A stretch of DNA of 33,830 nucleotides from Erysipelotrichaceae bacterium (GTDB taxonomy: Bacteria > Bacillota_I > Bacilli_A > Erysipelotrichales > Erysipelotrichaceae), in NCBI GenBank assembly GCA_021442745.1, contig JABUSI010000382.1, forward strand, positions 1-33,830, written 5' to 3'. Both the position numbers and the translations under genes were made by a program. Positions 7,095 through 13,286 of the stretch are shown here, in pieces (position 1 is the stretch's first letter; each line of letters opens with the position of its first letter). Below the pieces are notes generated by a model, which searched no databases, was not told the DNA's origin, and saw only the letters and a program-made list of their open reading frames with translations.

Positions 7095-7589
7095 ATGAAG
7101 GACTTATTGAAGAAACTGCTGCTTTTGTTAGTGGTATGTGCTCTGTCAGGTGCATTATGGTTTTTAAGAAGCGGATCCGATCCGGTTGATCCGGTTGATC
7201 CGGTTGATCCGAATCCCGGTACGGAACAGCTGACGGTACTGGAAGATGAATGGTACAGTACCAAAGAGGAAGTATCTCTGTATCTGCAGACGTATAATCA
7301 TCTGCCGGATAATTATCTGACGAAAGATGAGGCGGAAGAACTCGGATGGGTTGCTTCCAAGGGAAATCTGTGGGAAGTTGCCGAGGGTATGTCCATCGGC
7401 GGTGACGTGTATGGAAACCGGGAAGGACTGTTACCGAAGAAAAAGGGCAGAAAATACTACGAATGTGACATTGATTACGAGGGCGGACAGCGCAATGCCA
7501 AACGGATTGTGTTTTCTTCCGACGGATTGATTTTCTATACCGACGATCACTATGCTTCGTTTGAGACGCTGGTAGGAGAAGATGAATGA
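7095..7589 (+). CDS. Barnase-like secreted guanyl-specific ribonuclease
   Basis: A 164-residue protein with an N-terminal export signal (Lys-rich start, hydrophobic residues 8-23), a short D-P-V repeat linker (residues 29-39) and a C-terminal barnase/N1-type RNase domain. The catalytic set is present: Glu123 in YYECDID, Arg133 and Arg137 in GQRNAKRI, and His152 in DDHYASF. The spacing of 10, 14 and 29 residues from the Glu is identical to barnase Glu73, Arg83, Arg87, His102. It should cleave RNA outside the cell or at the surface. Because it is toxic inside, the overlapping barstar-like gene (ATGA) is its expected inhibitor. A cleavage site is not obvious, so it may stay membrane-anchored. 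Confidence 0.9.
   Translation: MKDLLKKLLLLLVVCALSGALWFLRSGSDPVDPVDPVDPNPGTEQLTVLEDEWYSTKEEVSLYLQTYNHLPDNYLTKDEAEELGWVASKGNLWEVAEGMSIGGDVYGNREGLLPKKKGRKYYECDIDYEGGQRNAKRIVFSSDGLIFYTDDHYASFETLVGEDE
7179..7211 (+). repeat. 9-bp tandem repeat encoding Asp-Pro-Val
   Basis: GATCCGGTT occurs three times in a row, exactly in frame, followed by a partial fourth copy (GATCCG). It encodes DPVDPVDPVDP between the export signal and the RNase domain. The perfect DNA identity suggests recent slippage expansion and likely length variation between strains. Confidence 0.95.
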
Positions 7590-7870
7590 AAGTAGTCATT
7601 GACGGATTGTATATTACCGGGAAGGAAAAACTGCATGAGTATCTGCAGGAAATTCTGGAATTTCCGGAATATTACGGAAAGAATCTGGATGCGTTGTACG
7701 ATTTACTGAGTACCGATGACAGAGAACTGGAGTTTGTTATCCGGCATGAAGAAGACCTGATGGTGCATCTCGGTGAGTATTGCGTATGGTTTGAAGATAC
7801 GTTATATGATGTTTCGGAAGAAAGAGAAAACGTATCGGTGGAATTCGAAATCGAAGACGAGGAAGAGTAA
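7586..7870 (+). CDS. Barstar-like ribonuclease inhibitor
   Basis: A 94-residue acidic protein of the barstar family, the intracellular inhibitor of barnase-type RNases. The signature PEYYGKNLDALYDLL is present with Asp35 and Asp39 at the same residue numbers as in Bacillus barstar, where Asp39 fills the RNase active site. The C-terminal end is very acidic (EIEDEEE). The start overlaps the RNase stop by ATGA, so toxin and inhibitor are translationally coupled, with the nuclease first. The stop codon lies in the loop of the terminator hairpin that ends the lspA operon. Confidence 0.92.
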   Translation: MKVVIDGLYITGKEKLHEYLQEILEFPEYYGKNLDALYDLLSTDDRELEFVIRHEEDLMVHLGEYCVWFEDTLYDVSEERENVSVEFEIEDEEE

Positions 7871-7882
7871 TCTTCCTTTTTT
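7861..7882 (+). terminator. Terminator of the lspA-barstar operon
   Basis: Stem GGAAGA / TCTTCC with the loop GTAA, which contains the barstar stop codon, then six T. The 5' arm is coding sequence. Confidence 0.85.
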
Positions 7883-7886
7883 CATG

Positions 7887-7910
7887 AAAAAAGGGAAGCT
7901 GTGCTTCCCT
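7887..7910 (-). terminator. Terminator of trpS
   Basis: On the minus strand, stem AGGGAAGC / GCTTCCCT with the loop ACA, followed by six T. It begins six bases after the trpS stop. Confidence 0.88.
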
Positions 7911-7915
7911 GACGG

Positions 7916-8911
7916 TTAGGATCTTTTGCGGATTTCGATACCGATTTTACGTTGTACTTTGTCCAGTTTCTTATGGGCAACGTAACGCGCTTTCTTTGCG
8001 CCGTCTTCGAGAACTTTCTCAATGATGCCGCTTTCCATGATTTCTTTGTAACGAGCCTGAATCTTACCGATTTCTTCACAGACGACATCGGCAACTTCTT
8101 TCTTGAATTCCCCGTATCCTTTGCCTTCGTAACGGGCACAGATGGAATCAATCGGTTCACCGGTAATGCAGGACATGATTTCCAGAAGGTTACTGATTCC
8201 GCTTTGGTTTTCCTTGTCGTAACGAACGCAGGCGCACATATCGGTTACGGCAGACATAATCTTTTTCCGGACAACGGCAAGGTCATCCAGAAGATAGATA
8301 CAGCCCTTGTTGGTTTCGTCGGATTTGCTCATCTTTTTGGAAGGATCCTGCAAGGACATGATTCTTGCACCGACTTTGGCAACCAGCGGTTCGGGTACGG
8401 TAAAGGTTTCTCCGTACTTGTTGTTGAAACGGATGGCCAGATCGCGTGTCAGTTCGACGTGCTGTTTCTGGTCTTCTCCGACCGGTACGTAATCTGCGTC
8501 ATAACACAGAATATCCGCTGCCATCAACGGCGGATAGACAAACATACCGGAAGTAATATTCTTTTCTCCTTTGGCACACTTGTCTTTGAACTGGGTCATC
8601 CGGTTCAGTTCACCCATGTAGGTGTTACACATCATGATGAATCCCAGCTGTGCCTGTTCCATAACGTCTGTCTGCAGGAAAATAACGGATTTCTCCGGAT
8701 CCAATCCGCATGCCAGATACAAGGCAATGGCATCCTTCAGATTCTTTTTCAGTTGTGCCGGTTCCTGATATTCGGTCACGCAGTGCAGATTGGCGATAAA
8801 CACGAACATTTCATATTCGTCCTGATATTCCACAAAGTGCCGTAATGCGCCAAGATAGTTCCCTAATGTCAGTTGTCCGGTTGGCTTGATGCCGCTTAAC
8901 ATACGTTTCAT
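7916..8911 (-). CDS. trpS: Tryptophanyl-tRNA synthetase
   Basis: A 331-residue class I aminoacyl-tRNA synthetase that charges tRNA-Trp. The HIGH-type motif appears as GNYLGA in PTGQLTLGNYLGAL, and KMSKS is intact. VGEDQKQHVELTRDLA and LNRMTQFKDK are typical TrpRS segments. Length is normal. The frame stays open upstream through the leader, but ATG 8911 is chosen since AGAAGGA lies six bases before it and the leader is a T-box. It is the only minus-strand gene between two plus-strand operons and has its own promoter, T-box and terminator. Confidence 0.96.
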   Translation of the reverse strand: MKRMLSGIKPTGQLTLGNYLGALRHFVEYQDEYEMFVFIANLHCVTEYQEPAQLKKNLKDAIALYLACGLDPEKSVIFLQTDVMEQAQLGFIMMCNTYMGELNRMTQFKDKCAKGEKNITSGMFVYPPLMAADILCYDADYVPVGEDQKQHVELTRDLAIRFNNKYGETFTVPEPLVAKVGARIMSLQDPSKKMSKSDETNKGCIYLLDDLAVVRKKIMSAVTDMCACVRYDKENQSGISNLLEIMSCITGEPIDSICARYEGKGYGEFKKEVADVVCEEIGKIQARYKEIMESGIIEKVLEDGAKKARYVAHKKLDKVQRKIGIEIRKRS

Positions 8912-8930
8912 ATATATTCCTTCTTTCCAT

Positions 8931-9132
8931 AAAAAAAGTCCCTTGCCAAGGGACGAAAGGATTTCGTGGTGCCACCCAATTTTGCTTGTAAAAAGCCTCA
9001 TTACACAGATAACGGTGCTGCCCGATTGGCTCCAAAATCCCAATTCGTCTGAGGTTTGCGACCGGGATTTCACCATCCCCGGTTCTCTTGTTTTCGCAAG
9101 GTACTCAACTACTTTATTTCTTCATTGCCTTT
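8931..9132 (-). ncRNA. T-box leader of trpS (tRNA-Trp-sensing riboswitch)
   Basis: On the minus strand the leader carries the T-box core GGGTGGCACCACG (8977-8965), then a terminator GTCCCTT / AAGGGAC (8954-8938) followed by seven T. The TGG triplet at 9042-9040, in the context GAATTGGGA ahead of TTTTGGAG, is the best specifier candidate and matches Trp. Uncharged tRNA-Trp should stabilise the antiterminator and turn trpS on. The Stem I part with GATGGTGAAATCCCGG is also typical. Confidence 0.93.
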
Positions 9133-9138
9133 ACTCGT

Positions 9139-9166
9139 ATTTTAATACTTTGGCAAAAGTTGTCAA
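9139..9166 (-). promoter_or_regulatory. Promoter of the trpS leader
   Basis: On the minus strand, a perfect TTGACA (9166-9161), a 16-base spacer and TAAAAT (9144-9139). Its -35 box lies within the spacer of the divergent RpiR promoter. Confidence 0.75.
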
Positions 9167-9178
9167 CCGTTTTATGAT
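9150..9178 (+). promoter_or_regulatory. Promoter of the RpiR-aldolase operon
   Basis: TTGGCA (9150-9155), a 17-base spacer and TATGAT (9173-9178). It overlaps the divergent trpS promoter on the other strand. Confidence 0.65.
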
Positions 9179-9206
9179 ACAATACTTACAGCAGAGGTAT
9201 TTGTAT

Positions 9207-10043
9207 ATGGGAATGTCAATTGATAATCAGATTAAAACCATCTTTCCGTATCTGACAAAAACGGAGAAGCGGATTGCGTATTACCTTTCGGACAATCTGA
9301 AGACCATGGAGCATCTTTCACTGGAAAGTTTATCGAAAAGTGTGGGTGCAGGGGAGGCTTCTATTGTCCGTTTTGTCAGAAAACTGGGATACGACAGCTG
9401 GAATGCTTTTAAAGATGCCGTAATCCGGGAATTGCATGCGACAGAAGAGGAAGAAACGGAACCGGAAGGTGATATCTTTGACCGTCTGGAATATGAAGCG
9501 ATTTCCATGATTAAGGAAACCCATAGCGCAAATTCCGAAAGTCTTCTGCAAAGTGTAGTGGAAGAAATCCGGAAGGCTACCAGGGTGTATTTCTACGGAA
9601 TGGGAACTTCAGGGATTGTTGCCACTATGGCGGCTCACCGGTTTTTCCGGATGGGGCTGGAAGCCCATGCGGTAACGGATGCCCATATGATGGAAATGAC
9701 AGCGGAACTGGCAAAGAAGACGGATTTGTTTGTGGCAGTGAGTTTTTCGGGAGCGGTTGTGGAAGTCATCCGGGGAATTGAGCGGGCGAAAGAAAAGAAC
9801 GCAAAGATTGTGGTCATTACGTCCTTTAAATTATCACCGTTAGCAACCATGGCGGATTATATCATTACCATTCCGCCGAGAAGTCTGGAAATCTTACGGG
9901 GTGCCGGTGCGGAAAACGTTATCCCGCAGATGTTTATTCTGGAAGAGTTGTATCTGTATTACCGGCAGAATAACAAGGAAGCGTACAGTTCGGAAGAACG
10001 GGTGGCATTATCCGTATCCGGACATCAGACACAGACAAGATAG
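9207..10043 (+). CDS. MurR/RpiR family transcriptional regulator
   Basis: A 278-residue regulator with an N-terminal helix-turn-helix of HTH_6 type (residues 1-75; LTKTEKRIAYYL, LSLESLSKSVGAGEASIVRFVRKLGY) and a C-terminal SIS sugar-phosphate binding domain (about 110-260; YFYGMGTSGIVA, FVAVSFSGAVVEVIRGIERAKEKNAKIVVITS). Members usually sense a phosphosugar and control a neighbouring sugar gene. Here the class II aldolase follows after 11 bases and is the natural target. ATG 9207 is chosen with AGAGG nine bases upstream; a second ATG at 9213 is also possible. Confidence 0.88.
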   Translation: MGMSIDNQIKTIFPYLTKTEKRIAYYLSDNLKTMEHLSLESLSKSVGAGEASIVRFVRKLGYDSWNAFKDAVIRELHATEEEETEPEGDIFDRLEYEAISMIKETHSANSESLLQSVVEEIRKATRVYFYGMGTSGIVATMAAHRFFRMGLEAHAVTDAHMMEMTAELAKKTDLFVAVSFSGAVVEVIRGIERAKEKNAKIVVITSFKLSPLATMADYIITIPPRSLEILRGAGAENVIPQMFILEELYLYYRQNNKEAYSSEERVALSVSGHQTQTR

Positions 10044-10054
10044 GAGATTGCATA

Positions 10055-10891
10055 ATGTTAGTTACAATGAAGAGCATTCTGGATAAGGCAAGCGAAGGAA
10101 TGTATGCGGTAGCGGCACCGAATATCTGGAGTGAAGTGGACTGCCGGGCATGTATCGATGCGGCAACGGAACTGCATGCGCCTTTGATCATTGACGTGGC
10201 ATATCCTGCCAACCCGAACTTTGTATGGTTGGGACAGATTGCGGTGAAAATGGCAAAGGAAGCAAGCATTCCGGTAGCGGTGAACCTGGACCATGGGGCT
10301 GATGTTTCCCAGGTTTTACAAGCCGTACAGGCAGGATTTACTTCGGTTATGATTGACCGTTCGGCATATCCGTACAGCCGGAACGTGACCGATACGAAGG
10401 AAATCGTAAAACTTGCCCATGCGTTGGGTATGACGGTGGAGGCGGAACTGGGCCATGTCGGAATGGCAGACAGGTACGAAGAAGACCGTAATGCCGCTTT
10501 GACTTCACCGGAAACGGCGAAAAAATTTGTGGAAGAAACCGGTGTGGATTGTCTGGCTGTTGCCATCGGTACCGCACATGGTGCCTATGCGAAAGGACAG
10601 GCACCGTATCTGGATTTTGACCGGTTGAGTCAGATTAAGAAGGCTGTCGGTATTCCGCTGGTATTGCATGGCTCCAGCGGTACGGATTCCGAGGATCTTT
10701 GGAAAGTATGCCGAATGGGTATCAACAAGGTGAACATCGCGAATGATTTGTGCAGGGCTGCCTGTGATGCCGCAAAGGCTGCGGATTTTGAAGGCAACAA
10801 GGCATACGGATTTTATGACGTAACGTATAGTGCCGTAAAAGAGAAACTGAAGGAAATGATTGCGGTATACGGTTCCGTGGATAAAGCATAA
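10055..10891 (+). CDS. Class II ketose-bisphosphate aldolase
   Basis: A 278-residue zinc-dependent class II aldolase. Metal and substrate motifs are seen in order: NLDHG, EAELGHVG, AIGTAHGAY, LHGSSGT and KVNIAND. The family splits fructose-1,6-bisphosphate or tagatose-1,6-bisphosphate, or related ketose phosphates, into triose phosphates. HGSSGT replaces the common HGGSG or HGASG, and the neighbour is an RpiR regulator rather than a glycolytic gene, so a dedicated sugar pathway is at least as likely as glycolysis. No PTS or kinase gene accompanies the pair. It ends at a clear terminator. Confidence 0.87.
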   Translation: MLVTMKSILDKASEGMYAVAAPNIWSEVDCRACIDAATELHAPLIIDVAYPANPNFVWLGQIAVKMAKEASIPVAVNLDHGADVSQVLQAVQAGFTSVMIDRSAYPYSRNVTDTKEIVKLAHALGMTVEAELGHVGMADRYEEDRNAALTSPETAKKFVEETGVDCLAVAIGTAHGAYAKGQAPYLDFDRLSQIKKAVGIPLVLHGSSGTDSEDLWKVCRMGINKVNIANDLCRAACDAAKAADFEGNKAYGFYDVTYSAVKEKLKEMIAVYGSVDKA

Positions 10892-10899
10892 CGAAATAC

Positions 10900-10923
10900 A
10901 GAGTACAGTTTGTACTCTTTTTT
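10900..10923 (+). terminator. Terminator of the RpiR-aldolase operon
   Basis: Stem AGAGTAC / GTACTCT with the loop AGTTT and six T. Confidence 0.88.
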
Positions 10924-10940
10924 CTTGTTTGGGGAAAATA

Positions 10941-10949
10941 TGATATACT
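10941..10949 (+). promoter_or_regulatory. Extended -10 promoter of the spx-like gene
   Basis: TGATATACT fits TGnTATAnT. The -35 region is only T-rich. It is 20 bases before the start codon. Confidence 0.55.
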
Positions 10950-10968
10950 GTAGTAAGGTGGTGAGAGT

Positions 10969-11409
10969 ATGGTTTTGGTATATACGTCCTTTGGCTGTGC
11001 ATCCTGTCGGAAGGTGAAACAGTGGCTGAAAGATCACAACATTCCGTTTAAGGAAAAGAATATCTTTACGACGATTCTGAACGAAAAGGAATTGCGTATG
11101 CTTCTGGTGCGCAGTGAAAACGGTTTTGACGATCTGATTTCCAAGCGTTCCAAAATCATCAGGGAAAACAACATCAATATCGATGATATGAGCACAAACG
11201 AACTGATTAAGTTTGTGCAACAGAATCCCACCGTTCTGAAACGTCCGATTATTCTGGATGAAAAGCGGTTTCTGGTCGGGTATGACGATGAAGAAATGGG
11301 AATGTTTATTCCGAGTGAATTGCGTGCGTTGTCGGTGAATTCGTGCAATGAAACGTGCCCGAATTATCCGGTCTGCGGACAAATGCGTAAAGAAATCGAA
11401 GAAGCTTAA
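10969..11409 (+). CDS. spx: Spx/ArsC-family transcriptional regulator
   Basis: A 146-residue Spx-like protein. A thioredoxin-like N-terminus has the redox CxxC switch (Cys10-Ala-Ser-Cys13 in TSFGCASCRKVKQWL), and later segments match Spx: NGFDDLISKRSK, LSTNEL-like DDMSTNELIKFV, and RPIILDEKRFLVGYDDEEM. Spx binds RNA polymerase alpha CTD and reprogrammes transcription in disulphide stress. The C-terminus is unusual in having four extra Cys (SCNETCPNYPVC), possible metal or redox ligands. It is followed by a weak terminator and then mnmA, whose thiolation chemistry fits a thiol-stress context. Confidence 0.85.
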   Translation: MVLVYTSFGCASCRKVKQWLKDHNIPFKEKNIFTTILNEKELRMLLVRSENGFDDLISKRSKIIRENNINIDDMSTNELIKFVQQNPTVLKRPIILDEKRFLVGYDDEEMGMFIPSELRALSVNSCNETCPNYPVCGQMRKEIEEA

Positions 11410-11421
11410 TCAGCTTCTTTT
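11399..11421 (+). terminator. Weak terminator or attenuator after spx
   Basis: Stem AAGAAGCT / AGCTTCTT with a five-base loop that contains the stop codon, then only four T. Read-through into mnmA is likely, as no clear promoter precedes mnmA. Confidence 0.55.
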
Positions 11422-11438
11422 GTGTACGAGGTAGATGT

Positions 11439-12599
11439 ATGAAAGAAAAGGTTTTGGTTGGCTTAAGCGGTGGCGTGGATTCGGCGATTGCGGCGTATCT
11501 TCTGAAAGAACAGGGGTATGACGTGGTTTGTGCGTTCATGCGGAACTGGGACAGTGCCGCAAACGGTGATATTCTGGGAAATCCGACAAACGATGACGAA
11601 ATCTGTCCGCAGGAAAAGGATTATCAGGATGCCGTGGCAGTCGCGAAATGTCTGGATCTTCCTTTGCTGCGGGTGGATTTTATCAAGGAATACTGGGATG
11701 ACGTGTTTACTCAGTTTTTAAGTGAATACCGTAAGGGAAGAACGCCGAATCCGGATATTCTCTGCAACAAGTACATTAAGTTTTCCAGTTTCTATGAATT
11801 TATGAAAAAACAGGGAATCTCTTTGATTGCGACGGGACATTATGCCCGTATTCAAAAAAAGGACGGAAAGCATTATATGCTGAAAGGGCTGGATCTGAAC
11901 AAGGATCAGTCGTATTTCTTGTGTCAGATCAACAAAGACGTCTTGCAGCATACCTTGTTTCCGGTCGGGGAAATTGATAAACCGACGGTACGACGGCTGG
12001 CAGAAGAGTTGAATCTGCCGATTGCGAAGAAGAAAGACAGTACCGGAATCTGTTTCATCGGGGAGCGGAATTTCCGGCAGTTTTTACAGAATTATTTACC
12101 GGCAAAACCGGGTAATATCGTTGATGTGGATACCCGGAAAGTCATGGGGCAGCACGAAGGAGTGCTGTATTATACCATCGGTCAGAGAAAAGGACTGAAT
12201 ATCGGCGGAGAAGGCGGCCCTTGGTTTGTGGTCGGCAAGGACGTGGAACGGAACGAACTGTACGTAGCAGCGAGGGAAGACAATCCCTGGTTGGTATCCG
12301 ACCGGTGTCTGGTCAGTGACGTAAACTGGCTGATTGATGAGATTCCTCAGGGACAGCACGAGTGCTGTGCGAAATTCCGTTACCGGCAGAAAGACAATCC
12401 GGTAGTGATTGAACGGCTGGAAAACGGGGATGTCATGGTAACGTACAGCCAGGGTGTGGCGGCAGTGACTCCGGGCCAGCAGGCGGTATTTTACGATGGT
12501 GACGTTTGTATCGGCGGCGGTACGATTGAAGCGACGTTTTATCATGATGTAAATCAGCATGAACGGATCCGGGAGGCAATGCATGGTAATCGAAAGTAA
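11439..12599 (+). CDS. mnmA: tRNA 2-thiouridine synthase MnmA
   Basis: A 386-residue enzyme that adds sulphur to U34 of Lys, Glu and Gln tRNAs using ATP. The PP-loop SGGVDS spans residues 10-15. Catalytic Cys109 (DILCNKYIKF) and Cys205 (STGICFIGERNF) form the expected pair. GHYAR, KDQSYFL and YTIGQRKGL are family blocks, and length is normal. In Bacillus a cysteine desulfurase gene precedes it; here that place is taken by spx, so sulphur must come from a desulfurase encoded elsewhere. The last 17 bases overlap the CPBP gene. Confidence 0.95.
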   Translation: MKEKVLVGLSGGVDSAIAAYLLKEQGYDVVCAFMRNWDSAANGDILGNPTNDDEICPQEKDYQDAVAVAKCLDLPLLRVDFIKEYWDDVFTQFLSEYRKGRTPNPDILCNKYIKFSSFYEFMKKQGISLIATGHYARIQKKDGKHYMLKGLDLNKDQSYFLCQINKDVLQHTLFPVGEIDKPTVRRLAEELNLPIAKKKDSTGICFIGERNFRQFLQNYLPAKPGNIVDVDTRKVMGQHEGVLYYTIGQRKGLNIGGEGGPWFVVGKDVERNELYVAAREDNPWLVSDRCLVSDVNWLIDEIPQGQHECCAKFRYRQKDNPVVIERLENGDVMVTYSQGVAAVTPGQQAVFYDGDVCIGGGTIEATFYHDVNQHERIREAMHGNRK

Positions 12600-13272
12600 G
12601 TATCCGGTTAAGTGGTACGGTGTGATTGGCGCACTGCTGAACTACTTTGTCGGGTATCTCTGGTTGTATCCGGCTGTGATTCTGCGGATGTTTCATCTTA
12701 AATCGTGGAATGCCGGATTGGAAATCGTTTTGAGTCTGTATATGATTGTCAGCACGGCCTTGTTTCTGAAACCGGTATTAACGGAAGGGTATGAAAACTT
12801 CAGAAAACTCGGTAAGAGGATTGCCGGACTTCTTCTGAAAAACGAAATCATGATATACGGTCTGATGATTGTAACCGGTCTTTTGATTCAGACCGTATTC
12901 GGTTTACAACAAAGTGCCAATCAGGACGGAGTAGAGGTTCTGATGGAGTATTCCCCGTTTATGATGATATTTCTGGCGGCGGTTATGGCACCGGTTGTCG
13001 AGGAACTGCTGTTTCGCGGAATCTTTTTCCGTATGACTCGTCCGCACGGCAGAATCCCGGCAATGCTCATTTCTGCTCTTTTGTTCGGACTGATGCACTG
13101 TATGGAATCATTGCTTGCGGGAAACTGGGCGGATCTGGCATTTGTGCTGGAATACGGAGCGATGGGTCTGGTATTCTGTGACGTATACGAAAAGACGGAC
13201 AGTATCTGGCCTTGTATGTTATTGCATATGCTGCACAATTGTGTCGGCTTGCTGTTTCTGGCGTTTGCCTAG
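12583..13272 (+). CDS. CPBP family intramembrane glutamic endopeptidase
   Basis: A 229-residue membrane protein with about seven helices and the full CPBP (Abi, Rce1-like) signature: EELLFRG in PVVEELLFRGIFFR (motif 1), FGLMHCM (motif 2), and HMLHNCVG (motif 3, His and Asn). It is probably a membrane protease, though targets are unknown; relatives act in peptide processing or bacteriocin immunity. No peptide precursor gene is seen nearby. ATG 12583 is chosen because GGGAGG lies eight bases before it, inside the end of mnmA, so the two are translationally coupled. Confidence 0.88.
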   Translation: MVIESKYPVKWYGVIGALLNYFVGYLWLYPAVILRMFHLKSWNAGLEIVLSLYMIVSTALFLKPVLTEGYENFRKLGKRIAGLLLKNEIMIYGLMIVTGLLIQTVFGLQQSANQDGVEVLMEYSPFMMIFLAAVMAPVVEELLFRGIFFRMTRPHGRIPAMLISALLFGLMHCMESLLAGNWADLAFVLEYGAMGLVFCDVYEKTDSIWPCMLLHMLHNCVGLLFLAFA

Positions 13273-13286
13273 AAAGGAAATACCGT

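Noticed and set aside
7179..7211. CRISPR or other array-type repeat
   Set aside because: The repeat unit is 9 bp without spacers and lies in a coding frame. No CRISPR-like repeat is seen anywhere in the window.
7952..8845. A 297-codon plus-strand open frame opposite trpS
   Set aside because: It is the complement of trpS, which has full synthetase motifs, a T-box and a terminator. No family motif is seen on this strand.
8912..9076. N-terminal extension of trpS by 55 codons to 9076
   Set aside because: That stretch is the T-box leader. The ribosome site and the normal TrpRS start point to 8911.
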